From positions 38,270,759-38,334,758 of the forward strand of contig OZ023216.1 in assembly GCA_963995525.1 (NCBI GenBank): DNA of 64,000 nucleotides, read 5' to 3'. Under the pieces are notes generated by a model that saw only the letters and a list, made by a program, of their open reading frames with translations, was not told the DNA's origin and did no database searches. How positions within the stretch are numbered: the stretch's first letter is position 1; the number at the start of each line of letters is the position of its first letter. This DNA is from Escarpia spicata (lineage: Eukaryota > Annelida > Polychaeta > Sabellida > Siboglinidae). Positions 32,915 through 44,395 of the stretch are shown one piece after another. A program made the position numbers and the translations under genes.

Positions 32915-34800
32915 GTGTGAATGCAGCTGGATAGCTGACACTGTGGATGGCTTCATGCGGTTTCGAAACTCGCTCTTGAACTCTTCACTCGTTTCACTTT
33001 GCTGAAGCCTCTCACATTCAGCGGAACTCGCTGTGTAACAGACCTGCAGTGGCTGATTTAGTTAATTACTATTATTATTAGTTATCAGAGAAAGACTAGA
33101 ACAGAAAATCCAGATTCGCATTATATAAAAGGATTATATAAAAGAATGCTGCACAAGGCAAGCATATGGTCGCCGTCACTGTGGGCGCGTTTCTAAAGCA
33201 ACAAGGTTTGAACGATTTGTTTAGTTTCGCGTCTGTAGGCGTAGTTCTTGGTGTCTACCGGAACAGAATGTATAACTTTGACAGTTAAGAGTCATGACTG
33301 GAATTTGGTACATACAGTGGCCTGACATTAGATTCACTTCGTGACCATGTCCTGGTTTTAAGATCGAACCGGAAAGATGAAATCATGCAAATAAATGCAG
33401 ACCCCCTCACGTGAGTGAGCACCCTCATCCCCACAGTATGACGACATAAAAACATGCATGCGTAGAGCCATAATTGTACAAATATTGTTTTTCCAACTTG
33501 TTTTTGGATCACGCTTACGTTAAATTTCCCGTTCGGAAGTATACAAATGTTACCACAATTGGCACTTGTTATAGTATCCGGGCTCACCTCGATTTCGTCC
33601 TTATAACAACAGTTTTGCCTATTGACATCAATCAACATCATCCCATGCATTTCTACATTACAAAAATATCGCGTCTTAGCGCACTTTTGAAGCCCAAAGA
33701 GCGACCTAGTTCGCAACAGCATACGCTGCTATCTCACTGCGGTAACGCGTGGCCGCAGCGTCGCAGACGGGCGCAAACCAAAAAAGTTTGCTAAGATGCA
33801 ATATTTTCGTAATATAAATATGTCTGTGATGATGATAAATGATAGAACTAAACCACCGAGGTATCAAATTTAGGCAAACGTAGTTATAACGACAAAATCG
33901 ATGTTGGCCCGGATACTAGACAAGTGCTCCATTAGTTTCTTTGTTAAATATCTGCCGGTCTTGCGGTCCGGCACGTTTTCAAAGGTACCGGTCCGGGAAA
34001 ATATTTGACGGTTTTGGGCCTCCGAGTCGGCAGTAATTTCGAACACTGTGTTTGTGTGTATGTGCGTTTGTGCGTGTTGTGTGTGGGTGATGTGTGTGTC
34101 TGCGTGAGTGTGTTTTGTGTGTGTGTTTTGTTCGTGTGTGCGTCCGCGCGTGTCTATGTGTGCGTGCGCGATTGCGTGCTGGTGACGTTGTCTCAAACGA
34201 AAGTTTACGCGAACTATTGACCTGAAGAAACACGTCTCAGCGCGTCGCGATAGTGCACGCAATCAACAAAACATCGGGAGGTAACGAAACATGTCTCTTT
34301 TTGCCTTGCTGCCGTGTGGTTGGTTTATATTTTGTTTGTGACAGTACTCTAATGGGCCGGTGGACTGCATGGGCACGGTACATGTGTATTTTGTGTGAGT
34401 TTGTGAATGAGTGAGTGTGTTAGACAAATTACGTTCGTCAGTATCTATCAACCTCGCGCGCCAGGTATCGCTGTTGCTGATTACGTCAGTGCCAGCCAGC
34501 AGTGTCCCCTGAATCTGAATTTAAGCTCAGCCTATGAAATCGCTCATTAAATCAGTGGATGTCTGCAGGTCAGGTGGTCATAATAAAACTAATTTCAACC
34601 AACCGTGGCTCGTGTTACATGTAATGTTTAGGAAGTAGAAGCAATTATTCGAATACACAATACCGCTCAGTTGCTCGTACTAATGGGCGAACGGGTCATT
34701 ATGTATTGGGATTCCCAGATGTCGTTTATCCGTCTTCAAATTGTGGCGGGTATTTGCGCTGTTCTCACGGGTGATGCAGTCGCGACTGGCGAAATCAATT
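32915..34800. other. Intergenic stretch with a short inverted repeat and GT-rich run
   Basis: A roughly 46-bp inverted repeat pair (33565-33611 and 33878-33925, motif CACTTGT.TAGTATCCGGGC) is the only structure seen; a GT-rich stretch is at 34048-34175. No gene recognised. Confidence 0.4.
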
Positions 34801-34904
34801 ACTAGTTAGACTCGGCTAACTTCCACACTTCGCGTAGGGGATCAGCCAGGGGTAGTGTTGCATGGCAAACAGCACTGGCTTGCGAGGATGGTATCCATGT
34901 CCAT

Positions 34905-35175
34905 ATCCAGGAAGAAGAAGTAGCAGAAGTAGAAGAAAGAAGGAGGAGAAGAAGAAAGAAGAGAAGAAAAAGAAGAAGGAGAAAAAGAAAGATGGAGAAG
35001 AAAGAAAAGAAGGAGAAGAAGGAGCGGAAGAAGGACGAGAAGTAGAAGGAGGAGAAGAAGAAAGATGAGAAGGAGGAGGAGAAGAGGAAGAAGGAGGAAA
35101 ACAAGAAGGGGAGAAGGAGCAGAAGAAGAAAGACCAGATGAAGAATGATAAGAAGGAGGAGAAGAAGAAGGGGTT
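34905..35175. repeat. GAA/AGA-rich purine tract
   Basis: An imperfect (GAA)n/(AGG)n purine strand. It explains Lys/Glu ORFs on plus and Leu/Phe/Ser ORFs on minus. Confidence 0.85.
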
Positions 35176-35853
35176 GAACCAATGTTAATCAATGTAATAC
35201 TCTGTGTTCATACATAAAGGCCACCCTTAGGCCTACATATTGGTAAGAAAACATTAAACTCTTCTTAAAGGGTGATGAAGCACTTGGAAAACCACAGGAC
35301 TTGCAAATATAATAACAAACCATTTACATACATGTCACCATGATTTGATGACCACAGCACCACGGTATATTTTAAATAATTATTTTCAAACAGCCATTAT
35401 CGGCACTGGGCGGCACCATTACTGGATAGCGGTCAGTGGTTTGAATCGCGAAGCGCAAGGTACCGTTGCATACAGAGCATGGAAAGACGGTAGACGTCAA
35501 CATTTGTCCGCACATTCTGAGTGCGCGTGCACTCAAGCAACGTTTTCATTGGCTAAATCATAGTCAATTTTGTTTAACTTTTTAAATTTCAAACGCATAA
35601 ATAACATCCGTTGTCCTGAACAAGAACTATCATGCATGACAAGGTTCCATATTTCTCAGTAACTACCTATTTTGTGTTTGATTACCGACTCAGCTTAAAT
35701 CAGATCCTTACTGTCCTCATCGGAGTCATCACACTCTCGTGTCATCTTATACATTATCTTCTATACACTAACTTTCTATGGCTCCTTCTATTTACGACTA
35801 TCCTAACCGCCTTGTTCTTAGACTATCAGTTGTTGTATTCTTGTATTCGGTTG
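35176..35853. other. Intergenic stretch, nothing recognised
   Basis: No motif-bearing ORF or repeat boundary was seen. Confidence 0.4.
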
Positions 35854-35859
35854 CCTTGA

Positions 35860-37040
35860 CAGACCTGCCTACCCCGAAAACTTCCTGTCAGTAATCCATC
35901 TTCCCATTTACACTGATTTTCAGGAATATAGGCCTGCTGTCAGTAATAGTTCAGAACCGTGTCAGATATTGTCAGGAAAAGAACGCCACTGTCAGTAATA
36001 CTGTGACTATGACGATAGTTGCACCCAAAACACAATTGTCTCTAATAAACTATGATGTGTTTTGAAGCGTTCAGTTAACAAGGTAAGGTAGATGTTCATA
36101 ACCAGCATTGGTGGAAATCAAACGTGAACAAGCGTAACTGTAATGCAAATGCGTCTATACACATTGTAATTCAGATTTTATGTAAATTTCAAAAACAGCA
36201 TGCTGACTACAAAACATTATACATTATTACAATGCGTCACGTCATTGTCTATTTGTGGTGTCATTACGATTAATATTAGTAGCCGGTATATCTAGGCTAG
36301 GGCCAGGCCATAGACTACACAGCATAGTAGCTTGACTAGATCAAAGACAAACACAAAGTAGTGCCGGGGACGACAAAACCATTACATTACGTTAGTCGTC
36401 GACATCGTCTATCCCTGTAAATGATAGACTAAACTCAATAAGTACACTAACTTAGTGTTAGTACAGTCGGTTGGCCTGACACTACAAGTTACGTACAACA
36501 CCCACTACTCTGTCACTAGTACTAGTCTAACGACATAGTCAGTACCTGCAATTATCCCGGCCACCATGTCATGTGAAATAGGAAAATAAATTTCGCGTAT
36601 ACGGCAGTATGTAAAGCCGAATCTCTTCTTTAAACTTGACAAAACGGGCCATGTTTACGTGCATGCTGTTATAAACGTTTGCAGCAAACGTTTCTTTTTG
36701 GCTGGTAGTGGTGCCATTTCGATCCCCGCCATCATTTCGTGTCGCATGAGTCGTGACTTCTTCTTGTTTGAGCGCGGAAAAGCGAATTTGTCGTAACGCT
36801 GTTTCCTATTGGTCAGATTACGACCAGAAGCAGCGAATGAAAAACCATGTCACAACAAGCAGCATGTATATGCTGCCACTTGTTGAATAACGTGAAGCTA
36901 AATGTGAGGAGCGCGGAAGTGATTGACGATCATTGTGACAACGAAAGAATCCGTAATATTTTCATCCCTCTCTGTAATACCGTAATTTTAGGTGTATTTC
37001 CGAAATGATTCCGGAAAATCCGGAATGGTAGGCAGGTCTG
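35860..37040. mobile_element. DNA transposon, copy B (CAGACCTGCCTACC ends)
   Basis: Same family as 27339-27660, in inverted orientation. The ends CAGACCTGCCTACC / GGTAGGCAGGTCTG are flanked by CCTTGA on both sides (35854-35859, 37041-37046), or GCCTTGAC if the outer C/G are counted. 1181 bp. The outer ~140 and ~235 bp match copy A, and the middle ~800 bp has no counterpart there and no recognisable coding. Confidence 0.85.
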
Positions 37041-37300
37041 CCTTGACCATTTCTGTCTCTTTCCGTATTTTTCTCCGGTTGTTTTTGCTCTTTCTTCTGG
37101 CCACAATGGTTGTGTTTTTGTTGAGAAGATCATCCCAAAGCTCTGCCACATGCCTCTTCTGTTATTCCAATTAAAACATCAACAGTTCTATCATTCTTCT
37201 TTCACTGCGAGATCCTATTGGACTCACGAATTTATGATGAAATAGTGTCACCTTATCTTTGTATGCTCTGGCTGTGTCCCCCGATATGTCCACCATTTAA

Positions 37301-37507
37301 AGGAGCCCTGTATATATTGCGCTATTCCACGGCAGAAGTATTTTGTCGGCCGACGCTTGGCGTCTGCGGCTATTTATAGAACATGCAGGCGATATGTTTG
37401 CCGTCGTTAGTTCTCGGGAATACAAGACAAGCGTGCGCTAAATATAGTGTTGTTGATAAAGATTTATTTATAACATATACTGTTGCAATCTAACAACACT
37501 AAATAAA
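37301..37507. mobile_element. Terminal fragment of the TTAA long-TIR transposon family
   Basis: It starts AGGAGCCCTGTATA immediately after TTAA (37297-37300), then shares GCAGAAGTATTTTGTC, GCGGCTATTTATAGAACA and GGCGATATGTTTGCC.TCGTTAG with the element at 29480-31294. After about 170 bp it folds back (TAACAACACTAAATAAAT) and ends. No second TTAA end is seen. Confidence 0.75.
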
Positions 37508-37730
37508 TATTTGGTGTAAAAACCTGGCTCTCAACACTGGTGACTGTGTATCCCTCGTGACTCGTGGATCACGTTAATGTCGGTCCCGTCTCAATTTGGG
37601 ACATAAAAAAACCACTGAGGACGACAAGCACCCTGGCAGTGACCACCCTCAGTGCCACCATAGAAAGGTCGGTTTTGAAAAAGGCTGACTAGTTGAATGA
37701 CACCCCATAAGACCATTACAATGTAACCAC
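37508..37730. repeat. Dispersed ~220-bp repeat, copy 1 (matches 38415-38647)
   Basis: It runs from TATTTGGTGTAAAA to CATAAGACCATTACA. Shared blocks include GTCCCTCGTGA/ATCCCTCGTGA, GGATCACGTTAATGTCGG, ACCACTGAGGACGACA and CTGGCAGTGAC.ACCCTCA.TGCCA. Confidence 0.8.
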
Positions 37731-38339
37731 ATTACATGCAGACTGGTCAGTTATTAAAACGTTACAGAGCGCTGGAAACAACTAGAATTAGAATATGTTA
37801 ACCAACGATTATTTTACATTCACCTACCACACTTATTGCCTGAGCCTCACTACCAACAAGTCTACTTTCGTCTTAGCGTGGCCATTCCTACATCATACCT
37901 TGCGACTTTCTCTTTTCTGAGAAAAAGAGATTATACCACTGCCGGCCAATTTCGCATCGATAACTCTACCAGCTTCTGGCTTTCTTGGTTCCTTGTTCTC
38001 CAGTCAAATCCCGCAACTGACTCGTCGTCTTCCATCTGCCTTGTAGGCTACGTGTGCGTTCAAATTGCCAGCTACGCTCGCTGCGCTTCATGGATCCCAC
38101 CATCCTCTCTGACTCTTCCCGGAGGACCTTTAACAAAATTAATTTGTCTCTGTCTTTCCTTATTGAAGTGCATACACGGGCATTAATGCACACCAGTCGC
38201 TTTCTCGCCGTCATCCATGCAACGGTGATCTACGTTTGCCGTAGTTCCACCTTCAGCACGTCTCAACTGATCTCCTCACACACTATGCTGTCTTCACCAT
38301 TATTCCTCCCATAGATACGCATATGCATGCAGCACTTTA

Positions 38340-38647
38340 GAGGGCGCGATAGCGTAGTGTTTGGCACATCCTCATGGCATGCCAGCGCTCTGAGTTCGGA
38401 CCGGGCAAGTATGTATATTTGGTGTAAAACCAGGCTCTCTGAGTCTCAACATTGGGTACTGGGTGTCCCTCGTGATTTGGGGATCACGTTAATGTCGGTT
38501 CTGTCTTAGTTGGGACGGAAAAGAACCACTGAGGACGACATACACTCTGGCAGTGACTACCCTCAATGCCAGCATAGAATGGTCAGTTTGGCGATAATGT
38601 TCATAAAAAAGACTGACTAATTAAACGAGACCTCATAAGACCATAAC
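38340..38647 (+). mobile_element. tRNA-derived SINE-like element with the 220-bp repeat as body
   Basis: The head at 38340-38405 looks tRNA-like: A-box-like ATAGCGTAGTGTTTGGC and B-box-like AGTTCGGACC. It is followed by the body at 38415-38647 that recurs headless at 37508-37730. The head-to-body link is inferred from adjacency. Confidence 0.5.
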
Positions 38648-38984
38648 ATCGTGACCATAATTGTAACAATATCACTTAATGACGTCTCCCCAGAAAGTAG
38701 AATAACAGGCAGCTCCCTTGTCACGGCAGCCACGTTTAATAAAGTTTGGTTTAGCAGAACTGCCGTCTCTATGCTGCCTTTATACATTCTAAAGTCCATG
38801 CGCACGAGTAAATGTTGTAACATGGTGGCGTCGGTAAGATGTCGTAGGTAACTGAGTATAGCAAGGCAGTCCTGTCAAAAGTGACATTTGTGTTAAAAAT
38901 TGAACTGTGGCTGACGATAATTCAGCTGTAGCGGCCGGCATGGACGCTGTCGGAGGAACCTGCCGGCTGCTGTAGCTGCCCCAA

Positions 38985-39779
38985 ATGTCGATGACCCTCG
39001 GTCTCAGAATCACATCTCCACCTGCATTGGAACTGGAAACCAATCAGGTCGATAACTGGAAGTTGTGGAAACAAATGTGGGAAAACTATCTAATCGTGTC
39101 TGGACTTGACACTAAGCCAGACAGATATGTGACGGCATTTCTACACTGTATTGGGAAAGATGCACTACGTCTACGCGTCTTCAATGTAATGGATTCGACG
39201 GAAGAAGAACGCCTCAAGGCTGTTGACAAATCTAGCAAAAACCTGTGGGTTTTGCAACTGTATGCGAGACAAGTTGATTGTTGACAGGATAATTCTCGGT
39301 GTAAGGAGGGACAAGATCCGCAACAAAGTCAAGTAATTTCACAAACGAAACTTGATCTACCCAGAGCATACACATATGCTACACATATGCCGGTGCATGC
39401 AAGAGGCTGAAGAACAATGTACAATTCTGAATAAAACAAAAGTCGTGAACCGAGTCGACATTAGATACAGACGCTACACTATCAAGTCGGCATTCGGTGG
39501 AAGAAAATCTGCAAATTCTGCTGTAAAGCGCACCCCATGAAGAAAGAAGTCTGCCCTGCATGGGGCAAGATGTGTGTTGCGTGTAGGGGCCAAAACCATT
39601 TCAGAGGCTCCGCACAATGCCCTAAGACTGTTCACAGTGTACAAGATAAGTCAGGTTCAGATAGCTCCGGTGATAGCTTTGGTGATATCAGCTGCGTCGC
39701 TGTAAGCTCTCTCCTCACAAGATGGTCCCATTTTGTGCAACATGCTGGTCGAAAAGCAGTCAGTGAAGATACAGGTTGA
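38985..39779 (+). pseudogene. gag remnant of Ty3/gypsy element 1
   Basis: The first frame (38985-39284) has the capsid-type start LETNQVDNWKLWKQMWENYL. A later frame (39500-39640) encodes a zinc-knuckle segment of the form C-x2-C...H...CPAWGK.C..C...NHF....C, typical of this gypsy clade. The gag frame is interrupted between 39284 and 39500. Confidence 0.65.
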
Positions 39780-39856
39780 CTGTTGTTCAGCTGTCAGCAT
39801 ACTGCCCGAGAAGTATGTGAAGGAGAAAGATATCCGCCCAGAACCAAACACTGAAG

Positions 39857-40945
39857 ATGTGGACCTGTGTGAAGACTGAAGCTCTCGGCAAATGCCGAAC
39901 TAAAACCGTAAATCCTGCTATAGGAGACAGGTTCAGAGTGGACTGTGTCATAGTGGATCATGATGAACTGACACCACTACTCAGCCGTAAAGCTGCTGAA
40001 TGCATGAAGCTCATCACGGTTAACTACGAGAACTTTGAAACTGTATCTTCAGTCTCCGGCTGTGGAGTTGCTCAAACCCCATGCACTGAAGACTATCCTA
40101 ACGGTAAACTTGGCTCGCTTCCTGGTGGGAGAATTCGTCTCACTCTGGAACAAAATGCTGAACCGGTTGTGAGACCACCTCGTACCCTACCAGAATCATT
40201 GAACAGTTCCGTGAAAGATGAGCTAGACCGACTAGAGCACACTGTTGTCATAGTTAAAGTGGACCAACCCACTGATTGGGAGAACCAAATGTCTGTGGCT
40301 GTTAGGATCTGCATTGGTCCTAGACCTCTCAACCTAGCCCTGAAGCGTGAACACTACAAGCTTCCTTTGCTGGACGACATTCAACCGAAGCTTGTGAACT
40401 CCAAGAAATTTGCTATGTGTGACTTGCAACAAGGATATCTACACTGCGAACTGGATGAAGAATCTAGCCTACTGACTACGTTCGCAATACCGTTTGGGCG
40501 GTATCGTTGGCGACAACTACCTTTCGGCTTGAAAGTCGGCAGTGAAATTTTTCAGAAGCGTCTGCAACAGGCACTGGAAGGGCTGGAGACTGTTCACTGT
40601 GTTGCTGATGATATTATCACCCATGGATCTGATGACTCTGATCTATGTGTCAAGATCCATAAGCTGCTCCAACGATGCAAGGAACATGGGATCAAACTGA
40701 ACCATATGAAATGTCGCTTCAGTGAGAATGAAATCCGGTTCTTAGGCCATGTTATCACAGCTGATGGTTTTAAACATGACCCATCCAAGGTCGAAGCTGT
40801 TCTGAAGATGAAGAGTCCGTGTGACAGGGAAGCTGTGGAGAGGCTAAGAGGTACAGTAACTTACCTGGCGAGATACGTACCCAAGTTGATTGATGTATTC
40901 CGTCCCACTGCTGCTCTTGTACAACGAGATGTTGCCTGGATGTAG
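39857..40945 (+). pseudogene. pol (reverse transcriptase) of Ty3/gypsy element 1
   Basis: A frame of 362 codons has RT blocks: RPPRTLPESLN, NLALKREHYKLPLLDDI, FAMCDLQQGYLH, GRYRWRQLPFGLK, the catalytic Asp pair in VADDII (40601-40618), and FLGHVITADG. V-A-D-D replaces the usual Y-x-D-D, with a non-aromatic residue at the first position. TAG at 40943 ends it before RNase H, and the protease upstream lies in another frame. Confidence 0.75.
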
Positions 40946-41065
40946 GGAGATGCTCAGAAGAAAACTTTCACAACACTGAAACAACTCCTGGCTGAGGCAC
41001 CCACTCTGGCTTACTTTGACCCGAGTAGGCAACTGGTCAGTCAGTGTGATGCTAGCAACTGTGGC

Positions 41066-41686
41066 TTGGGATGTGCACTACTTCAGGAAGGAAGACCAAT
41101 TGCTTACGCCAGTCGTGCTTTGATTGACACAGAGACCAGATATGCCATTACAGAGAAAGAGATGCTGGCCGTCGTCTTTGCTCTTGAGAAATGGCATCAG
41201 TTCACCTATGGTCGCCCTATCCTTGTCTACAGTGACCACAAGCCACTTGAGGCAATAATAAAGAAACCTCTGGACAGACCACCCAAGCGTCTACAGGGCA
41301 TGTTCCTACGTGCATTTGCGTATGACATTGATGTCAAGTACCTGGAAGGCAAGAAGATGTATCTCGCTGACACCATGTCACGTGCGTTCCTACCAGCTAG
41401 ACAGGAACAACCAACCACTGAGTTCGAAGCTATCCATGCTGTGAACTATCTATTCATGAGAGAAGATGTTGTCCAGAACATTCGTAATGCCACCGAGCAA
41501 GATGCCACTCTACAAGTGCTGACAGCTGTCCTGCAACATGGCTGGCCCGAGAAATCAGATGTGCCGCCATCTGCTGTGCCTTACTACCACTTTAGAGATG
41601 AGTTGGCCGTCACTGATAGGTTGGTGTTCCGCGGCGAAAGACTTGCGATTCCACAATACATGAGATCAAGAAGGATGTTCACCTAG
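41066..41686 (+). pseudogene. RNase H and spacer of Ty3/gypsy element 1
   Basis: It reads CALLQEGRPIAYASRALIDT, RYAITEKEMLAVVFALEKW, YSDHKPLEAII and DTMSRAFLP: RNase H-like core motifs followed by the pre-integrase linker. It closes at 41684-41686, just before the integrase HHCC region. Confidence 0.75.
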
Positions 41687-41689
41687 GCC

Positions 41690-42708
41690 ACGTTGGCATT
41701 GAAGGATACCTAAGAAGAGCAAGGGAGTTGGTGTTCTGGTCTGGCATGAATGCAGAAATCAAAGAGTACATCCATACGTGTGAAGCCTGTCGTGAGTTCG
41801 AATGTTCTCAGACTAAGGAAACTGATGAGCCATGATGTGCCGGACCGTCCATGGCAGAAGGTCGGTGTCGACCTGTTCTCTTACCAAGGAAAGGACAACT
41901 TAGTCACCACTGACTACAGATCAAACTTCTGGGAAATAGACTACCTACCAACCACTGGCACCAAGGCAATAATCACAAAGCTTCACCTTGTTAGGATGGG
42001 AATCCCGGACACTGTAGTTACTGACAATGGTCCACAGCTGTTGTCAGAAGAGTTCGCTCATTTCAGTAAGAAATGGGGATTCGAACATGTGACGACATAT
42101 CCACACCACAGTCGCTCAAACGGCAAGGTGGAATCATCAGTGAAAGCTGCAAAGAAGATGATCAATGCGCTGGTGATGACCAATATTTAGCACTGCTGAA
42201 TATCCGCAACACCCCAAATCAAGGAATGGATAGTAGTCCTGCACACAGGCTACTAGGTAGGCGAACGAAAACAATTTTTCCAACAGCTCAAAGTCTGGAG
42301 TCGAAGTCGTCTGTGCAGCAACATGAAATAGATATGCTGACAAGGACACAACGCCTACAGGTATCCCACATATGCATCAAGGCGAACAAGCGAACAGTGT
42401 ACAAGCGAACAGTGTACAAGCGCAACCGTGGACACCTAAGAAGAACACACAAAATACCACCTCATGTGTTGGTTGCGGAGTCCATGGATATCCCATCCCA
42501 AGATGATCCTCTAATCACTCTAACTGACCCAATTTGGGCCCACGCACCAATTGAAATTCAGCTGAACACACCGGTTGAACAACAACACCAGAGTGACCAG
42601 ACAGAACCACACTCTCCGGTACGTCCAACTACATCCAGGAAATCCGAGAGAATCAACAAGTCCAAGCTATCCAGCAAATACAAGGACGACTATGTTGTAT
42701 CTAAATGA
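41690..42708 (+). pseudogene. Integrase of Ty3/gypsy element 1 (frameshifted)
   Basis: Integrase pieces lie in two or three frames: HLGHVGIEGYLRRARELVFW and CEACREFE (zinc-binding N-terminus), then VGVDLFSY, VVTDNGPQLL and HHSRSNGKVESSVKAAKKMI (D,D,E core with the Glu in GKVE). A TAG follows at 42188, then a shifted frame with NIRNTPN and a Ser/Pro-rich C-terminus. Confidence 0.7.
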
Positions 42709-42715
42709 ACAGTTG

Positions 42716-43540
42716 ATGATACTTACATGAACATTGATGAGTGCAGACTTGATTGGTGCGGACTCGCATGTATGTTAAATTGTGGATGTTCCTCCAATTC
42801 CATATGTTCATGTTTGCCATGTTCGTATGAGTATCACGTGTTGTCTGATGCTATTCTCATCATTAAGCGTTTGCATTTTTACCATAACGTTTCCTCGTCC
42901 ACATATTTAGACTCCCCGGAGCCGCTGGACTTTGCATCTGGGTCGCCGCCGACAAGTCCACTCACCAGCGGACTTCGCTGTTCAACGTCTTGCTGATCAT
43001 TAATGTTTCACCTCGCCACAGAAGTGACGCATCGGTTAAATAGAGACGTCGCCTGTGCCATTCGTCATTTGGGATGCTATTGCATGTGACGCTGCCCTGG
43101 CTTACCTACAGAAAATCTGATGACAGATTTGTTTCTCCCGTGTGAGCTGCCTATCAAGATTTACGTGCAGCTAGCTATCACACAACATGCTGGGTTTATG
43201 AATCAGAGTTCAGTCTATCTCGTAGCTTGTCGATCTTGGCTATTCTTTTACCACAGCTAAAAGAGTCCCGCTCGAATGAGTTCGAAGTTTTTGTGAGCAA
43301 TAAACGCGCCCAGAATCAACCACGCTGCGGGCCTTTATAATGCACATAACACAAACGGTATTGCTTCAAGTGGAGAATTCGTTTTACAACGTGCTCTCAT
43401 AGATTTCAGAGAATGATGATGTCGATGGGCAAGTGATGGGTGGGTGGAGTGATGGGTGGGTGGATGGAAATGAGGGGTGTGAGTGACGAAAGATCGAGTG
43501 ATCGGAAAAAGAAAGTTTTCTGGGACTTTAATTATAAGGT
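42716..43540. other. Spacer between gypsy element 1 and the RTE-type LINE
   Basis: No gene was seen. A TGGG/ATGG-rich run lies near 43430-43470 and there is no recognisable 3' LTR for element 1. Confidence 0.4.
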
Positions 43541-43689
43541 GAGGTCAACCTCACCTCCTTGTGGTTCCCTTGGGTTATGACGAGGCGACGCTCCATATAC
43601 CTGAGGACATCAGATACATGGAAAGTATGACACTTCTGGATCAAAGCCAATCGGACGTCCGGCCGCCGACAGCGTCGCTGACCGGACCA

Positions 43690-44395
43690 AAGGAAACTGT
43701 AAATATAGGATGTTGGAACGTGAGAACGCTATATTCAATAGGTAAATCAGCATAACTTGCAAAAGAAATGGATAAATACAAAATCGATGTCATGGGCATT
43801 AGCGAATGCAGATGGACAGGACACGGGAAAGTCAAGTTAAGCACTGGAGAGTGTTATTTTTTCTGGGAGAGAAGACAACCTACACAGACACGGAGTGGCA
43901 ATAATGATGAGAAAGAAAGCACAGCAAGCATTACTAGAGTGGAAACTTATCAGTGATAGGATTATTTATGCTAGATTCTTTTCAAGATATGTGAAACTAT
44001 CAATCATACAAACATATGCACCAACAAATGAAACAAGTGACGAACCGAAAGACCAATTCTATGAACAGTTGCAGTCAGTTGTGGGCAATGTACATAAACA
44101 TGACATGCTCATAGTAATGGGGGACCTAAATGCCAAAGTTGGAGAAGACAATGAGGGCTATGAAGACATAATGGGAAGCCATGGAATTGGTGAAAGAAAT
44201 AAAAATGGAGAAAGACTAATTGACTTCTGTGAATTAAACAACCTTATGGTAACAGGTACCATATTGCCACATCGACTCATCCATAAGCAGACATGGACAT
44301 CTCCAGGAGGGCGAACCAAAAATGAAATTGACCATATGCTAGTGAGCAGGCAGAGTGATGAGGGGAGCAGACATTGCGAGTGACCACCAATTAGT
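43690..44395 (+). pseudogene. Endonuclease domain of the RTE-type LINE
   Basis: Frames 43561-43755, 43768-43956 and 43895-44383 together show NIGCWNVRTL, DVMGISECRWTGHGKVKLS, IIYARFFSRYVKLSIIQTYA, MLIVMGDLNAKVGEDNEG, LIDFCELNNLMVTGT and RTKNEIDHMLVSR. Just beyond the stop comes SDHQLVRSKI in another frame. These are the AP-endonuclease (EEP) catalytic motifs: E in SECRW, D/N in GDLN, and the final SDH. Confidence 0.8.

Larger units (their letters stand above)
38662..42715 (+). mobile_element. Decayed Ty3/gypsy LTR retrotransposon 1
   Basis: It carries gag, protease, RT, RNase H and integrase pieces in order on the plus strand in several frames. A candidate 5' LTR (38662-38822, TGTAACA...TGTAACA with AATAAA) is followed by a TGG primer-binding-site-like start at 38823. 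No matching 3' LTR was found downstream of 42708. At least one nonsense codon in pol (40943-40945) and several frame changes show the copy is inactive. Confidence 0.7.

Noticed and set aside
34802..35192. Leu/Phe/Ser-rich minus-strand ORFs over 100 codons
   Set aside because: Reverse translation of a GAA/AGG purine tract.
42727..42996. Frame starting NIDECRLDWCGLAC that resembles a calcium-binding EGF start
   Set aside because: Cysteine spacing fails after the first few residues, there is no GSYxC block, splice sites are absent, and it sits in a transposon-rich spacer.
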